From: Salegentibacter agarivorans
Lineage (GTDB): Bacteria > Bacteroidota > Bacteroidia > Flavobacteriales > Flavobacteriaceae
Assembly (NCBI RefSeq): GCF_900113135.1
Contig: NZ_FOOH01000008.1
Location: 1-64,000, forward strand
Length of the DNA: 64,000 nt
Direction of reading: 5' to 3'
The stretch's first letter is position 1; every line of letters starts with the position of its first letter. Of this stretch, positions 1 through 7,135 are shown in pieces. The translations under genes were made by a program, and so were the position numbers. Under the pieces are notes generated by a model that was not told where the DNA came from, ran no database searches, and saw nothing but the letters and a program-made list of their open reading frames with translations.

Positions 1-343
1 CAGCTGACCTCTCACAGTAAATCTTGTTTCAACCATAGGTTCATACGCTGTTTCGCCTATGTCTGTGAGATCTCCCGCGGTAAGACGTATCACTTTCATT
101 CCATATATCCGCATCATTTACACCCTGATCTCCGTATAGCTTTAGGATTTCGCTTTGTAGTGCAAGCTCATCCAGATCAGATATGCCTCATATGATGTTC
201 GTGTTCCTCGGACCGGAACTTTGCCGCCGGCTTCCTTCAGATTCCACCTCGCGGTGGACACCCTTGCCTTTGGCTAATGATAGGTAGCTATAAACCCTCA
301 TAACGGACTTGCACCGTCAAGTGATACGCCATGCACGGCGCAC
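1..343 (-). mobile_element. Group II intron, 5' part (domain I region), runs off left edge
   Basis: Read on the minus strand from 343 towards 1, the sequence begins GTGCGCC, matching the group II intron 5' consensus GUGYG, followed by GTGCATGGCG, the block GGTGCAAGTCCG, the segment CCGCGAGGTGGAATCTGAAG, then GGCAAAGTTCCGGTCCGAGG and AACACGAAC. These blocks are characteristic of bacterial group II intron ribozyme domain I. The segment near the left edge (GTGAGAGGTCAGC) resembles the stretch that usually lies shortly before the intron-encoded reverse transcriptase/maturase, so that gene would lie just outside the window. I cannot assign the intron class or tell whether it is intact. An alternative 5' boundary at 345 (GTGTG) is possible. 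It sits directly behind the DUF4293 terminator hairpin. Confidence 0.85.
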
Positions 344-346
344 ACT

Positions 347-376
347 AAAAAACCCGAAGCTTTCACTTCGGGTTTT
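347..376 (-). terminator. Rho-independent terminator of the DUF4293 gene
   Basis: The inverted repeat AACCCGAAG (351-359) / CTTCGGGTT (366-374) has a 6-base loop and is followed on the minus strand by a short T run ending in AGT, immediately before the group II intron start. It lies 30 bases downstream of the DUF4293 stop codon. Confidence 0.8.
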
Positions 377-405
377 CACGCACTAATACTACTAAGATGA
401 TAGGC

Positions 406-816
406 TTATCGTAATCGGTCCACAGATTTTACGAGATCTTCGTCCTTTTTAATGGCCTTATTGGCCAAAACAAGAAAAACGATAGAAATGATTGGAAGAA
501 ACATCCCAATACCCTTCTCTGAAATATCCATTTCTCCAGGTAAACTTAGCGACCAATAAACAAACACTCCTAGTAAAAAAAAGTTTAATAAGATATTTAG
601 ACGCCCCAATACAAATTGAAGCTTTCTATTTTTGAACATAAAAATACTCACCAAAGATAATAAAGCTGAAGCCAGAAATGCAATAAAAACCATAAGATAA
701 TCTTGTGCATACATAGCTACACCTTCACTATTTTCCCAAAGTGAAAATACGAAAATAAGTCCGCCGCTAATAATGGCAGCAATAAGTAAATATACTGTTT
801 GTATTCTTTGTAGCAT
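406..816 (-). CDS. DUF4293 family small membrane protein
   Basis: A 136-residue predicted inner-membrane protein of the DUF4293 family, which is found in Bacteroidota and often sits beside rho; its function is unknown. The start was placed at the internal Met that begins MLQRIQTVYLL, because family members start with M-x-QRIQT and because a TAnnTTTG -7 box (839-846) lies 23 bases upstream; the frame itself is open back to 924. About four hydrophobic segments are visible (roughly residues 8-26, 38-58, 72-92 and 105-120), followed by a short charged C-terminal tail. It is divergent from rho and ends before a strong hairpin terminator and a group II intron. Family assignment is from the conserved N-terminus and topology, without a profile search. 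Confidence 0.8.
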   Translation of the reverse strand: MLQRIQTVYLLIAAIISGGLIFVFSLWENSEGVAMYAQDYLMVFIAFLASALLSLVSIFMFKNRKLQFVLGRLNILLNFFLLGVFVYWSLSLPGEMDISEKGIGMFLPIISIVFLVLANKAIKKDEDLVKSVDRLR

Positions 817-838
817 AACTTCTGGTGGAATTCGCGAA

Positions 839-846
839 CAAAAATA
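839..846 (-). promoter_or_regulatory. -7 element of DUF4293 gene promoter
   Basis: The minus strand reads TATTTTTG, a full match to the Bacteroidota -7 consensus TAnnTTTG, 23 bases upstream of the chosen start codon. The -33 TTG is poorly conserved. It supports the shorter start of the DUF4293 gene. Confidence 0.45.
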
Positions 847-1013
847 AAGATTCTTTTTAGAAATGCTATTTAAAATATTAAAATAAAGTTGTATACTTGC
901 AGGAACATTTCGTAACCAATTCAAAACAGGTTACTTAAGTCTCCAAATTTTTTTCGATTCTTCCTCGAGAAGTTTAACAATCAACCCAAACACAAATTTA
1001 TTCTTAATTATTC

Positions 1014-2672
1014 ATGTTTGAAATTTCAGAATTAAAAGCTAAAAAGCTTCCTGAGCTGCAGGATATCGCTAAAACTTTAAATGTTCCCAAATTTAGAACT
1101 TTAAAAAAATTAGACCTGGTTTATCAAATCCTGGACTATCAGGCTGCAAATCCTAAAAAAGCTAAAGAAGCCTTAACCGACGATACTAAAAAGGAAGAAA
1201 CTCCTAAAAGTGACGATCGTAGTAAAACTTCAGAAAAGCCACAACCAAAAAAAGGTGGCAAAATAGGAAGTAATAAAAAACCACCACGGGCTGCTGCAAC
1301 CGCAGAAAACAAAGAGCCCCGCCCTGCAAGAAAGGAAAATTCTTCTCCTAAGAAAGAAGATGCGCCGGCAAAAGCCAGGGAACCAAAAAAGCAGGAACAA
1401 AAACCAAGGGAAGACAATAGTAATTCTTCTCAAGGTAAAAATAATCCTCGCGACCATAAAAAAGACACACGTAGCAATAATAGCAACAAAAACAATGGAG
1501 GCCGCGATTCTGGCAACCGTGACGGGCGAAACCGCTACCGCGAACCAGACTATGAGTTTGACGCGATTATAGAAAGTGAAGGTGTATTGGATATTATGCA
1601 GGATAACTATGGTTTCCTAAGATCTTCAGACTATAATTACCTTACTTCTCCAGATGATATTTATGTATCTCAATCTCAAATTCGCTTGTTCGGATTAAAA
1701 ACAGGGGATACCGTTTTAGGGCAAATAAGACCTCCAAAAGAAGGTGAAAAATATTTCCCTTTAATCAAGATCAACAAAATTAACGGATTAGACCCGCAGG
1801 TAGTGAGAGACCGTGTTTCTTTTGAACACTTAACTCCGCTTTTCCCAAAGGAAAAATTCAATATTGCTGAAAAGCAAAGCAGCATGTCTACCCGTATTAT
1901 GGACCTCTTTTCCCCTATTGGAAAAGGCCAGCGTGGTATGATTGTTTCCCAGCCTAAAACTGGTAAAACAATGTTGCTTAAAGATATTGCGAATGCAATT
2001 GCAGCAAACCATCCTGAAGTTTATCAAATAGTTCTACTAATTGATGAACGTCCTGAAGAGGTTACCGATATGCAACGTAATGTACGTGGGGAAGTGGTAG
2101 CTTCAACTTTTGATAAGGAAGCACACGAACATGTTAGAGTTGCTAATATCGTTTTAGAAAAAGCAAAACGTTTGGTAGAATGTGGTCATGATGTAGTGAT
2201 TCTTTTGGATTCTATTACACGTTTGGCCCGTGCTTACAACACCGTACAACCTGCCAGTGGTAAGGTTTTAAGTGGTGGTGTAGATGCCAACGCGCTGCAC
2301 AAACCAAAACGATTCTTTGGTGCTGCCCGTAATATTGAAAACGGGGGATCCCTTTCAATTATCGCTACCGCCCTAACCGATACCGGTTCTAAAATGGACG
2401 AAGTAATTTTTGAAGAATTTAAAGGAACTGGAAACATGGAGCTGCAATTAGACAGAAAAATTGCTAACCGTAGAATTTTCCCTGCAATAGATCTTACTTC
2501 GTCCAGTACACGTCGCGACGATCTTTTATTAGACGAGGCTACATTGCAAAGAATGTGGGTGCTGCGTAAATATCTTGCCGATATGAACCCAATTGAAGCT
2601 ATGGAATTTATAAACGATAGAATTAAGCAAACAAAAAACAACGAAGAGTTTTTGATCTCGATGAACGGATAA
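1014..2672 (+). CDS. rho: Transcription termination factor Rho
   Basis: ATP-dependent RNA helicase/translocase that terminates transcription. The 552-residue protein is longer than the E. coli form (419) because of a low-complexity insertion. Residues 1-45 form the Rho_N (SAP-like) domain. Residues about 48-180 are rich in Lys, Asn, Arg, Glu, Ser and Gly and look disordered. Residues about 185-260 are the cold-shock-type RNA-binding domain. The RecA-like ATPase follows, with Walker A SQPKTGKT (Lys318), Walker B around [16 protein letters not shown], the Q-loop region [16 protein letters not shown] and the R-loop region [18 protein letters not shown]. Start at ATG 1014. A bidirectional hairpin terminator follows. 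The long charged insertion is typical of Bacteroidota Rho; in Bacteroides thetaiotaomicron such a region is reported to drive phase separation. Confidence 0.98.
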   Translation: MFEISELKAKKLPELQDIAKTLNVPKFRTLKKLDLVYQILDYQAANPKKAKEALTDDTKKEETPKSDDRSKTSEKPQPKKGGKIGSNKKPPRAAATAENKEPRPARKENSSPKKEDAPAKAREPKKQEQKPREDNSNSSQGKNNPRDHKKDTRSNNSNKNNGGRDSGNRDGRNRYREPDYEFDAIIESEGVLDIMQDNYGFLRSSDYNYLTSPDDIYVSQSQIRLFGLKTGDTVLGQIRPPKEGEKYFPLIKINKINGLDPQVVRDRVSFEHLTPLFPKEKFNIAEKQSSMSTRIMDLFSPIGKGQRGMIVSQPKTGKTMLLKDIANAIAANHPEVYQIVLLIDERPEEVTDMQRNVRGEVVASTFDKEAHEHVRVANIVLEKAKRLVECGHDVVILLDSITRLARAYNTVQPASGKVLSGGVDANALHKPKRFFGAARNIENGGSLSIIATALTDTGSKMDEVIFEEFKGTGNMELQLDRKIANRRIFPAIDLTSSSTRRDDLLLDEATLQRMWVLRKYLADMNPIEAMEFINDRIKQTKNNEEFLISMNG

Positions 2673-2694
2673 AACCTTGTTAGTTATAAATTTA

Positions 2695-2727
2695 AAAATC
2701 CGGAAGCTTTTAGTTTCCGGATTTTTT
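2695..2727. terminator. Bidirectional terminator between rho and the TPP-regulated operon
   Basis: AAAATCCGGAA (2695-2705) pairs with TTCCGGATTTT (2715-2725) around a 9-base loop. A T run follows on the plus strand (after rho) and an ATTTTTAAATTT tail on the minus strand (after the Trm112-like gene), so it can serve both convergent units. Confidence 0.85.
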
Positions 2728-2739
2728 TATGCTGAAATA

Positions 2740-3036
2740 TTATTCTTTTAAACTATTCACATCTGAATCCTTCGCTACCAATCTAAAATTCTCAATTTTT
2801 TTACCCTTTAAATGCTTGCTCCATTTTTCCATAAGTGGAGCTTCCAGTTTAAATTCCCGGTATTCATCGGGATTCATAATTGGAATCCCTTTTATCATAG
2901 GGTAAATACGTTTGCATTTCTTACAACTTAAAAATCCCTCTATAATCTTCCCTTCCAAATCTTTTGAAATTGTTGTGAGTTCCAGGTCCTTTTTATCAAA
3001 AGGGCAGCATAATTTATCTATTGTTGAAGTTCTCAT
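2740..3036 (-). CDS. Trm112-like zinc-binding protein
   Basis: A 98-residue protein with the Trm112p-like fold signature: LCCPFDKKDLEL near the N-terminus and LSCKKCKRIYPMIKGIPIM at residues 36-54, the latter matching the family pattern L-x-C-x2-C-x3-YP-I-x-x-GIP-x-M. The second Cys pair is C38/C41; in the first the usual CPxC is CPFD (C11, D14), with an additional C10, so metal binding may be altered. Family members in eukaryotes and archaea activate methyltransferases (Trm9, Trm11, Mtq2, Bud23). It is the last gene of the TPP-riboswitch operon and overlaps the upstream ThiE-like gene by 23 bases. The operon also encodes a methyltransferase, which suggests, as an inference, a partner relationship. 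A longer C-terminal tail (residues 60-98) is unlike the short bacterial YcaR-type proteins. Confidence 0.75.
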   Translation of the reverse strand: MRTSTIDKLCCPFDKKDLELTTISKDLEGKIIEGFLSCKKCKRIYPMIKGIPIMNPDEYREFKLEAPLMEKWSKHLKGKKIENFRLVAKDSDVNSLKE

Positions 3037-3676
3037 TTTTTATTTTTTTAAATTCTGAATTATAATTTTCTGCTGAAATTGAAGGGTTTTCGGCACTCAT
3101 TATTCCTGAAATAACCGCTACGCCTTCAAAATCCAACTCTTTAAGCAAATGCATATTGGAAGGTTTAATTCCTCCCGCCAAAAAAATTGGCATTTCGGTA
3201 ATTTCCCGGGCTTTCTTAATGATCTCAAAATCTACTAAATCACAACTATTTGCGGTTGAGGAAGGAAAAATGGAACAAAAAGAAATATAGTCCATGTTAT
3301 TTCTATCGGCCCATTTTACAGTTTCCAGGTTGTTATTACAGGTTAATCCCAGTAAAGCTTTTGGCGGAATGTTATTTTTAATCTCTTTGAAATTATTGGG
3401 AATTTTATCAAAATGTATCCCGCTTGCTTCAGTTTGATTTAAAAGATCCCAATTATTATTCAGTAAAACAGGAACCTTATAGTTTTCACAAACTTTACAG
3501 ATTTCATTTATAAGGGAAATTTTATTCTCTGCATTTTTGAAATTATCCCATATTTGAACCGCGGCAATTTCACTTTTAGCCATAATCTGCTTCAGCTTAT
3601 TTATTAAAACAGTTTTCTGCATCTGCGGATCTACAACGAGGTACACCCCTTCTTTTATTTTCTTCTTTTTTATCAT
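3014..3676 (-). CDS. Divergent ThiE/TenI-like thiamine phosphate synthase family protein
   Basis: A 220-residue TIM-barrel protein of the thiamine phosphate synthase superfamily. Visible family traits are GVYLVVD at the first strand, GIHFD (family GVHLG), LLGLTC (family IGxS), DYISFCSIFPSST (family DYVGxGPIFPTxTK), FLAGGI and GVAVISGI. Several residues that bind phosphate and pyrophosphate in canonical ThiE are changed: the VQLREK motif is VQIWDN (residues 40-45), INDR is LNNN (72-75), and the Lys after FPTxT is missing. It therefore may not perform the standard HMP-PP plus thiazole-P coupling. It overlaps the upstream gene by 4 bases (ATGA) and the downstream one by 23. The TPP riboswitch of this operon ties it to thiamine. 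Alternatives are a TenI-like regulator or an enzyme for a modified thiamine intermediate. Confidence 0.75.
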   Translation of the reverse strand: MIKKKKIKEGVYLVVDPQMQKTVLINKLKQIMAKSEIAAVQIWDNFKNAENKISLINEICKVCENYKVPVLLNNNWDLLNQTEASGIHFDKIPNNFKEIKNNIPPKALLGLTCNNNLETVKWADRNNMDYISFCSIFPSSTANSCDLVDFEIIKKAREITEMPIFLAGGIKPSNMHLLKELDFEGVAVISGIMSAENPSISAENYNSEFKKIKNENFNNR

Positions 3677-4731
3677 TTCCAGCCAGATTTAATTGCGGTA
3701 AAAAAGGCTTTCCAGTAAGGATCTTCAGATTTATATTCTAAATCTTTAATTTCATCGTTTTTAGCTATTTTAATTCCTTCTTCTTCACTTTTAATCTCAC
3801 CAACCGCAGTACAGGCAATGTTTTCAGCATTTAAACGTGAAATTACCTGCTCTTCTTTTCCTTTTTCGCAAGATATTATCATTGAACCTGCCCCTATTAT
3901 CTCCCTGTAATCCAGTTGGAATAAATCACAAACTTCCTTTTGCCAGGAAGTTACCGGCAAAGCTTTATCATAAATAATAGCTCCTTTTCCTGACGCTTTA
4001 ACCATTTCATATATTGCCCCAAGCACACCGCCTTCAGTTACATCGTGCATAGCGTGAATTTCGGGAAATTTACTTCCTGTTCCTGCTGCTGTAAGTCCGT
4101 CTTTTAAAGACGAGGTTTGCCAAAACATTTCACGGCCTGCCGTATAAGTTCCTTTTCCCAGTTTATTCTTTATAGTTTCAGGAAAACTCAAGGTTAATAA
4201 GGCAGAAGATGATAAGGCACAGGTTTTGGTTACCAGAATTACATCATTTTCCTCTGCGGCTTTAGAAAGAATAATCTCTTTTTTGGGAGCCACACTAAAA
4301 AAAGTTCCTCCACCCGAAATTGTTGAATTCTGGCCTTCTACAAATCCGGTATGTCCGCCAGTTATAGCCACTCCAATTTCTTTACTGAATTGATGAATAT
4401 AATTCCAGTAAGTTTTAAAATCATTCCTCGAAAGTGATGCCGGAAGATTCAAAACCATTTGCGCATATTGTGGAGCAAACCCGGTAGTAGCCATATCGTT
4501 GGCCATTAGATGTACCGAAAGCCAGGCTGATTCTTCCAGGCCGAGCGTAGGAATAAGTGACAACGGATCACTTGTGGATATTAAGGCCAGCTCGTTGGGT
4601 AATTCTATTAATGAAACATCTACCCCAAACTTTGGTTTTGTGCTGACTTCCTTACGAGTATGCCCGCAATTTTCCAGGATAAATCCCTCTAATTCTGCTT
4701 CGGCTATTTTTCCTAGTTTCTCACTCATCAT
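3673..4731 (-). CDS. AIR synthase-like (PurM/HypE/ThiL fold) ATP-dependent enzyme
   Basis: A 352-residue protein of the PurM/SelD/HypE/ThiL superfamily. The N-terminal AIRS domain shows LALISTSDPLS (residues 48-58), HLMANDMATTGFAPQY (74-89, compare HypE VNDLAVSGARPxY) and AITGGHTG (122-129); the C-terminal domain shows MHDVTEGGVLGAIYEM, matching the family D-x-TEGG motif. It lacks the C-terminal PRxC tail required by HypE, and no hydrogenase genes are present, so it is not a hydrogenase maturase. ThiL, the thiamine monophosphate kinase, belongs to the same superfamily, and this gene sits in a TPP-regulated operon; a kinase or ATP-dependent role in thiamine processing is an inference. It overlaps the upstream methyltransferase gene by 4 bases (ATGA); a second Met directly follows the first. 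Confidence 0.8.
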   Translation of the reverse strand: MMSEKLGKIAEAELEGFILENCGHTRKEVSTKPKFGVDVSLIELPNELALISTSDPLSLIPTLGLEESAWLSVHLMANDMATTGFAPQYAQMVLNLPASLSRNDFKTYWNYIHQFSKEIGVAITGGHTGFVEGQNSTISGGGTFFSVAPKKEIILSKAAEENDVILVTKTCALSSSALLTLSFPETIKNKLGKGTYTAGREMFWQTSSLKDGLTAAGTGSKFPEIHAMHDVTEGGVLGAIYEMVKASGKGAIIYDKALPVTSWQKEVCDLFQLDYREIIGAGSMIISCEKGKEEQVISRLNAENIACTAVGEIKSEEEGIKIAKNDEIKDLEYKSEDPYWKAFFTAIKSGWK

Positions 4732-5453
4732 TTTACATCTTTAAATTCTACATACAATCCGAAAAAATCACCATAGGGTAATCCCCATTGCTGAACTGGG
4801 AACCATTTTGGTAAACCGGTGCAAGACCATTCTATACTGTATTCCCGCCCCTGCAAGGCTTCTTCTATAATTTTAGTAAGTTTTTTGGGTGTATAAAAAG
4901 TTGCGGTAAGATAAAATGGATTGGCACCAAAAATTTCCTGGACGCGGCGACGAACTACTTTGGTAGAATTCCTGTTCATCATTCCAAGGGCTATACCGTA
5001 TTTTCCAACCCTGGCTGCTTCCCGAATAACTTTTACGGGATCTTTATAATATTCAAAAGTGGTTATAAATGCGAGGGAATCAAAAGTATGATCTTTAAAT
5101 GGCATATGATGGGAATCTGCCATTACCAGATCTCCCTCAAATAAATGTACGGCTTGTGATAACATTAGTGGGGAAATATCACCACCGGTAGCCTCAATTC
5201 CTATTTCTTTCCACCACCTGGTAAAACGCGTGGTTCCACAACCAAACTCGAGTAGGGTTTTAACGCGTTTATCTTTAGAAACAAGTTGCTCCATCACCTT
5301 TTTCTGCCAGACTTCGGCCCGTTTATATCGCCCTTCGTACCACTGCTCGTAGGTGTCGGTGTGTTTTCGGTTAAAAAACCATTCTTCCCGATTTTGCCAA
5401 TTTTGATGATTTATGGGAAGTAATTCAAATCGACTGCTTTTCTCAATTTCCAT
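4728..5453 (-). CDS. Class I SAM-dependent methyltransferase under TPP riboswitch
   Basis: A 241-residue Rossmann-fold methyltransferase. Motif I is LLEFGCGTTRFTRWW (residues 67-81), motif II includes GGDISPLML (90-98), motif III is around LVMADSHHMPFKDHTFDSL, and FITTFEYYKDP takes the place of the usual post-III segment. The N-terminal 60 residues are rich in Trp, Tyr and Arg and may form a substrate lid. The C-terminus contains several Trp and Pro residues. The substrate is unknown. It is the first gene of the four-gene overlapping operon and starts 78 bases downstream of a TPP riboswitch aptamer and its terminator hairpin, so its expression should fall when thiamine pyrophosphate is plentiful. 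The last gene of the operon encodes a Trm112-like protein, a known type of methyltransferase activator. Confidence 0.85.
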   Translation of the reverse strand: MEIEKSSRFELLPINHQNWQNREEWFFNRKHTDTYEQWYEGRYKRAEVWQKKVMEQLVSKDKRVKTLLEFGCGTTRFTRWWKEIGIEATGGDISPLMLSQAVHLFEGDLVMADSHHMPFKDHTFDSLAFITTFEYYKDPVKVIREAARVGKYGIALGMMNRNSTKVVRRRVQEIFGANPFYLTATFYTPKKLTKIIEEALQGREYSIEWSCTGLPKWFPVQQWGLPYGDFFGLYVEFKDVK

Positions 5454-5464
5454 ATTTACTTTTT

Positions 5465-5513
5465 AAAAAAGAAAAACTCCACGCTACCCGGAAAATGCCA
5501 GAAAACATGGAGT
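5465..5513 (-). terminator. Expression-platform terminator of the TPP riboswitch
   Basis: On the minus strand, ACTCCA (5513-5508) pairs with TGGAGT (5481-5476) and is followed by TTTTTCTTTTTT just before the first start codon at 5453. The placement between aptamer and gene suggests control by premature termination; the anti-terminator partner was not worked out. Confidence 0.6.
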
Positions 5514-5530
5514 CTTAAAATGGAAATTTT

Positions 5531-5607
5531 AATCCTGCATCCCTACGTTGGCATTATCCAAATCAGGTTTTCGGGTGTTATCTCAGCCTTGCGGCACCCC
5601 GTGCGTG
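5531..5607 (-). promoter_or_regulatory. TPP riboswitch (THI element)
   Basis: On the minus strand the sequence reads GGGGTGCC, GCTGAGATAACACCC, ACCTGAT, GGATAATGCCAACGTAGGGA and GCAGGAT in order, which are the conserved blocks of the thiamine pyrophosphate aptamer. All conserved ligand-binding blocks, including CUGAGA and the GGAUAAUGCC-type helix, are present. It precedes the methyltransferase / AIRS-like / ThiE-like / Trm112-like operon. Confidence 0.96.
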
Positions 5608-5741
5608 AATTTATCTGTTTATACTAAATCTCTATTTATTAATTTTATCAGTTAATCGGGAGAAAAATACAAAATAAAGAAGGAAGTGGAAAGTTATTTC
5701 GGACTGAAAAATAATATATCAAATGTGTAATTACCCCTTTC

Positions 5742-5867
5742 TTCAGCAAAGCTGAATTCACTCCCAGTCCGCAGTACGGAGGAATTTAATTTCATCAAAC
5801 TGAACTTGTTTCAGTTTCTAACATGTTACTAATTTTCACAACTTAGATCCTGAAATAAATTCAGGAT
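5742..5867. repeat. Three small hairpins with a CTGAA/TTCAG core
   Basis: Three inverted repeats lie about 50 bases apart: TTCAGC/GCTGAA (5742-5756, 3-base loop), AAACTGAA/TTCAGTTT (5797-5817, 5-base loop) and ATCCTGAA/TTCAGGAT (5847-5867, 5-base loop). All share the CTGAA/TTCAG stem top but differ at the base. The last type, ATCCTGAA-n5-TTCAGGATGACG, looks like a dispersed palindromic element; its genome-wide copy number cannot be seen here. The rest of the interval between the riboswitch and the tRNA terminator shows no gene. Confidence 0.5.
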
Positions 5868-5956
5868 GACGTAAAAAATTATAAGGGACAGCCGGTTCAA
5901 GCTCTAATCGGGACAGGCTTCTCACCCGGTGGTATTCTTCTCTGATTCTTTTCCAT

Positions 5957-5988
5957 AAAAAAACCCCAACTTTTCTGTTGAGGTTTTT
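5957..5988 (-). terminator. Terminator downstream of tRNA-Gly
   Basis: AACCCCAAC (5962-5970) pairs with GTTGAGGTT (5977-5985) with one G-T wobble and a 6-base loop; on the minus strand it ends in TTTTTTTA, directly after the tRNA. Confidence 0.8.
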
Positions 5989-5993
5989 CTTTG

Positions 5994-6066
5994 AGCGGGA
6001 GACCGGGTTCGAACCGGCGACATTCAGCTTGGAAGGCTGACGCTCTACCAACTGAGCTACTCCCGC
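5994..6066 (-). tRNA. tRNA-Gly (anticodon UCC)
   Basis: The minus strand gives a complete 73-nt cloverleaf: acceptor GCGGGAG/CTCCCGC, D-arm AGCTCAGTTGGTAGAGC, anticodon stem CAGCC/GGCTG-type pairing around the loop CTTCCAA (anticodon TCC), and T-arm CCGGTTCGAACCCGG. CCA is not encoded. A promoter lies just upstream and a terminator just downstream, so it is a single-gene unit. Confidence 0.97.
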
Positions 6067-6074
6067 CTGCCCTG

Positions 6075-6106
6075 CAAATATAAAGTTTAAAGATTTCAAA
6101 TTCCAA
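6075..6106 (-). promoter_or_regulatory. Promoter of tRNA-Gly
   Basis: On the minus strand TTG (6106-6104) is followed after 21 bases by TATATTTG (6082-6075), a full match to the Bacteroidota TTG/TAnnTTTG promoter. The expected transcript start lies a few bases before the tRNA 5' end. Confidence 0.7.
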
Positions 6107-6272
6107 AGGAAAATTAAAATTTTTTGGGTGTAAAATGCTATCACCCTTGTATTCAGTAAAAAACCGGAGCTAAGCGATAAAATCTTGTTAAATGGGTAAT
6201 GAAAAAACAAGTGTTCCGACAAATAAATCTTATTTTTAATGCCTAACAGTATATATCTTAAAATAATTTTTT

Positions 6273-6824
6273 ATGAGCAATAAACCCGGTAAAACCCAGG
6301 ACCTAATAGACGCAAAATTCCTTAAAGAACGTAAAATTTTTCTTTGGGGTGAAGTAAATGATAAATCGGCCAAGCACGTTATTGACAGACTTTTATATCT
6401 TGATATGGAAGGCGATAAAGAAATCCAGTTTTTTATTAATAGTCCCGGTGGATACGTAACCGACGGATTTGCAATCTACGATACTATGCAGAGTTTAAAT
6501 AGCCCTGTTTCTACCATTTGCAGTGGTTTGGCTGCTTCAATGGGTTCTATCTTACTTTCAGGAGGAACCAAAGGCCGACGGTTTATACAAACCCACGGAA
6601 AAGTGATGATTCACCAACCTATGGGCGGTGCAAGAGGCCAGGCATCAAATATCGAAATTCAGGCGAACGAAATATTAAAAACAAGAGAATTAAGTGCTAA
6701 AATTCTTGCTGAAAACTGCGGACAAACCCCGGAAAAGGTACTCAAAGATTTTAACCGTGACTACTGGATGGATGCACAGGAATCTCAGGATTACGGAATT
6801 GTAGACGGTATTTTTAATAAATAG
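6273..6824 (+). CDS. clpP: ClpP-like serine protease
   Basis: A 183-residue member of the ClpP/crotonase-fold protease family, the degradation chamber that works with AAA+ unfoldases. The catalytic Ser89 lies in CSGLAASMGSILLSGG, His114 in MIHQPMGG, and the Asp is most likely Asp163 in NRDYWM. The oxyanion and substrate-strand motif INSPGGYVTDGFAIYD is typical. The length is slightly short compared with the usual 195-220 residues and there is no extended propeptide. It sits directly upstream (4 bases) of a GNAT gene rather than beside clpX, so it may be a second ClpP paralogue rather than the main one; whether another clpP with clpX exists lies outside the window. Confidence 0.9.
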   Translation: MSNKPGKTQDLIDAKFLKERKIFLWGEVNDKSAKHVIDRLLYLDMEGDKEIQFFINSPGGYVTDGFAIYDTMQSLNSPVSTICSGLAASMGSILLSGGTKGRRFIQTHGKVMIHQPMGGARGQASNIEIQANEILKTRELSAKILAENCGQTPEKVLKDFNRDYWMDAQESQDYGIVDGIFNK

Positions 6825-6828
6825 GACT

Positions 6829-7110
6829 ATGGATATTAAACACCGAGAAAACGATAGTCGCGGAATGTTTTTCGTGGAGGACGAAAAAGGTATCTATGCA
6901 GAACTAACCTATACTAAAAAACCGGGTGATGTTCTTACCATAGATCATACAGAGGTAAGACCGGAACTGGAAGGCCAGGGAATTGCCACAAAACTCCTGG
7001 CGCATAGTGTAGATTTTGCCCGTGAGCACAACTATAAAATAGATCCTTTATGCCCTTTTGCCGAAGTACAATTTGACCGAAATGAGTCTTACAAAGACGT
7101 AAGGGCATAA
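6829..7110 (+). CDS. Small GNAT-fold N-acetyltransferase (YjdJ-like)
   Basis: A 93-residue GCN5-related acetyltransferase of the short YjdJ type. The acetyl-CoA binding signature is VRPELEGQGIATKLLAHSVD (R/Q-x-x-G-x-G/A type loop), followed by AREHNYKIDPLCPFAEVQFD and a short tail. This mini-GNAT family lacks the N-terminal half of full GNATs, so the small size is normal. The substrate is unknown. It begins 4 bases after the clpP-like stop codon and is probably co-transcribed with it and perhaps with the following L,D-transpeptidase gene. Confidence 0.85.
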   Translation: MDIKHRENDSRGMFFVEDEKGIYAELTYTKKPGDVLTIDHTEVRPELEGQGIATKLLAHSVDFAREHNYKIDPLCPFAEVQFDRNESYKDVRA

Positions 7111-7135
7111 TTCCCCGTTTATCCCCAAAAGATCA

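Noticed and set aside
1139-1457. Minus-strand and alternative-frame ORFs over the low-complexity part of rho
   Set aside because: They are by-products of the biased codon composition of the Lys/Asn/Ser-rich insertion.
3673-4731. Annotation as hydrogenase maturation protein HypE
   Set aside because: The fold and TEGG motif fit, but the C-terminal PRxC tail is missing and no hydrogenase or hyp genes are near; the TPP riboswitch points elsewhere.
5836-6222. Open frames of 128 and 69 codons across the tRNA region
   Set aside because: They run antisense or parallel through tRNA-Gly, its terminator and a palindromic repeat (ending in a RHPEFISGS-like translation typical of such repeats), so they are not genes.
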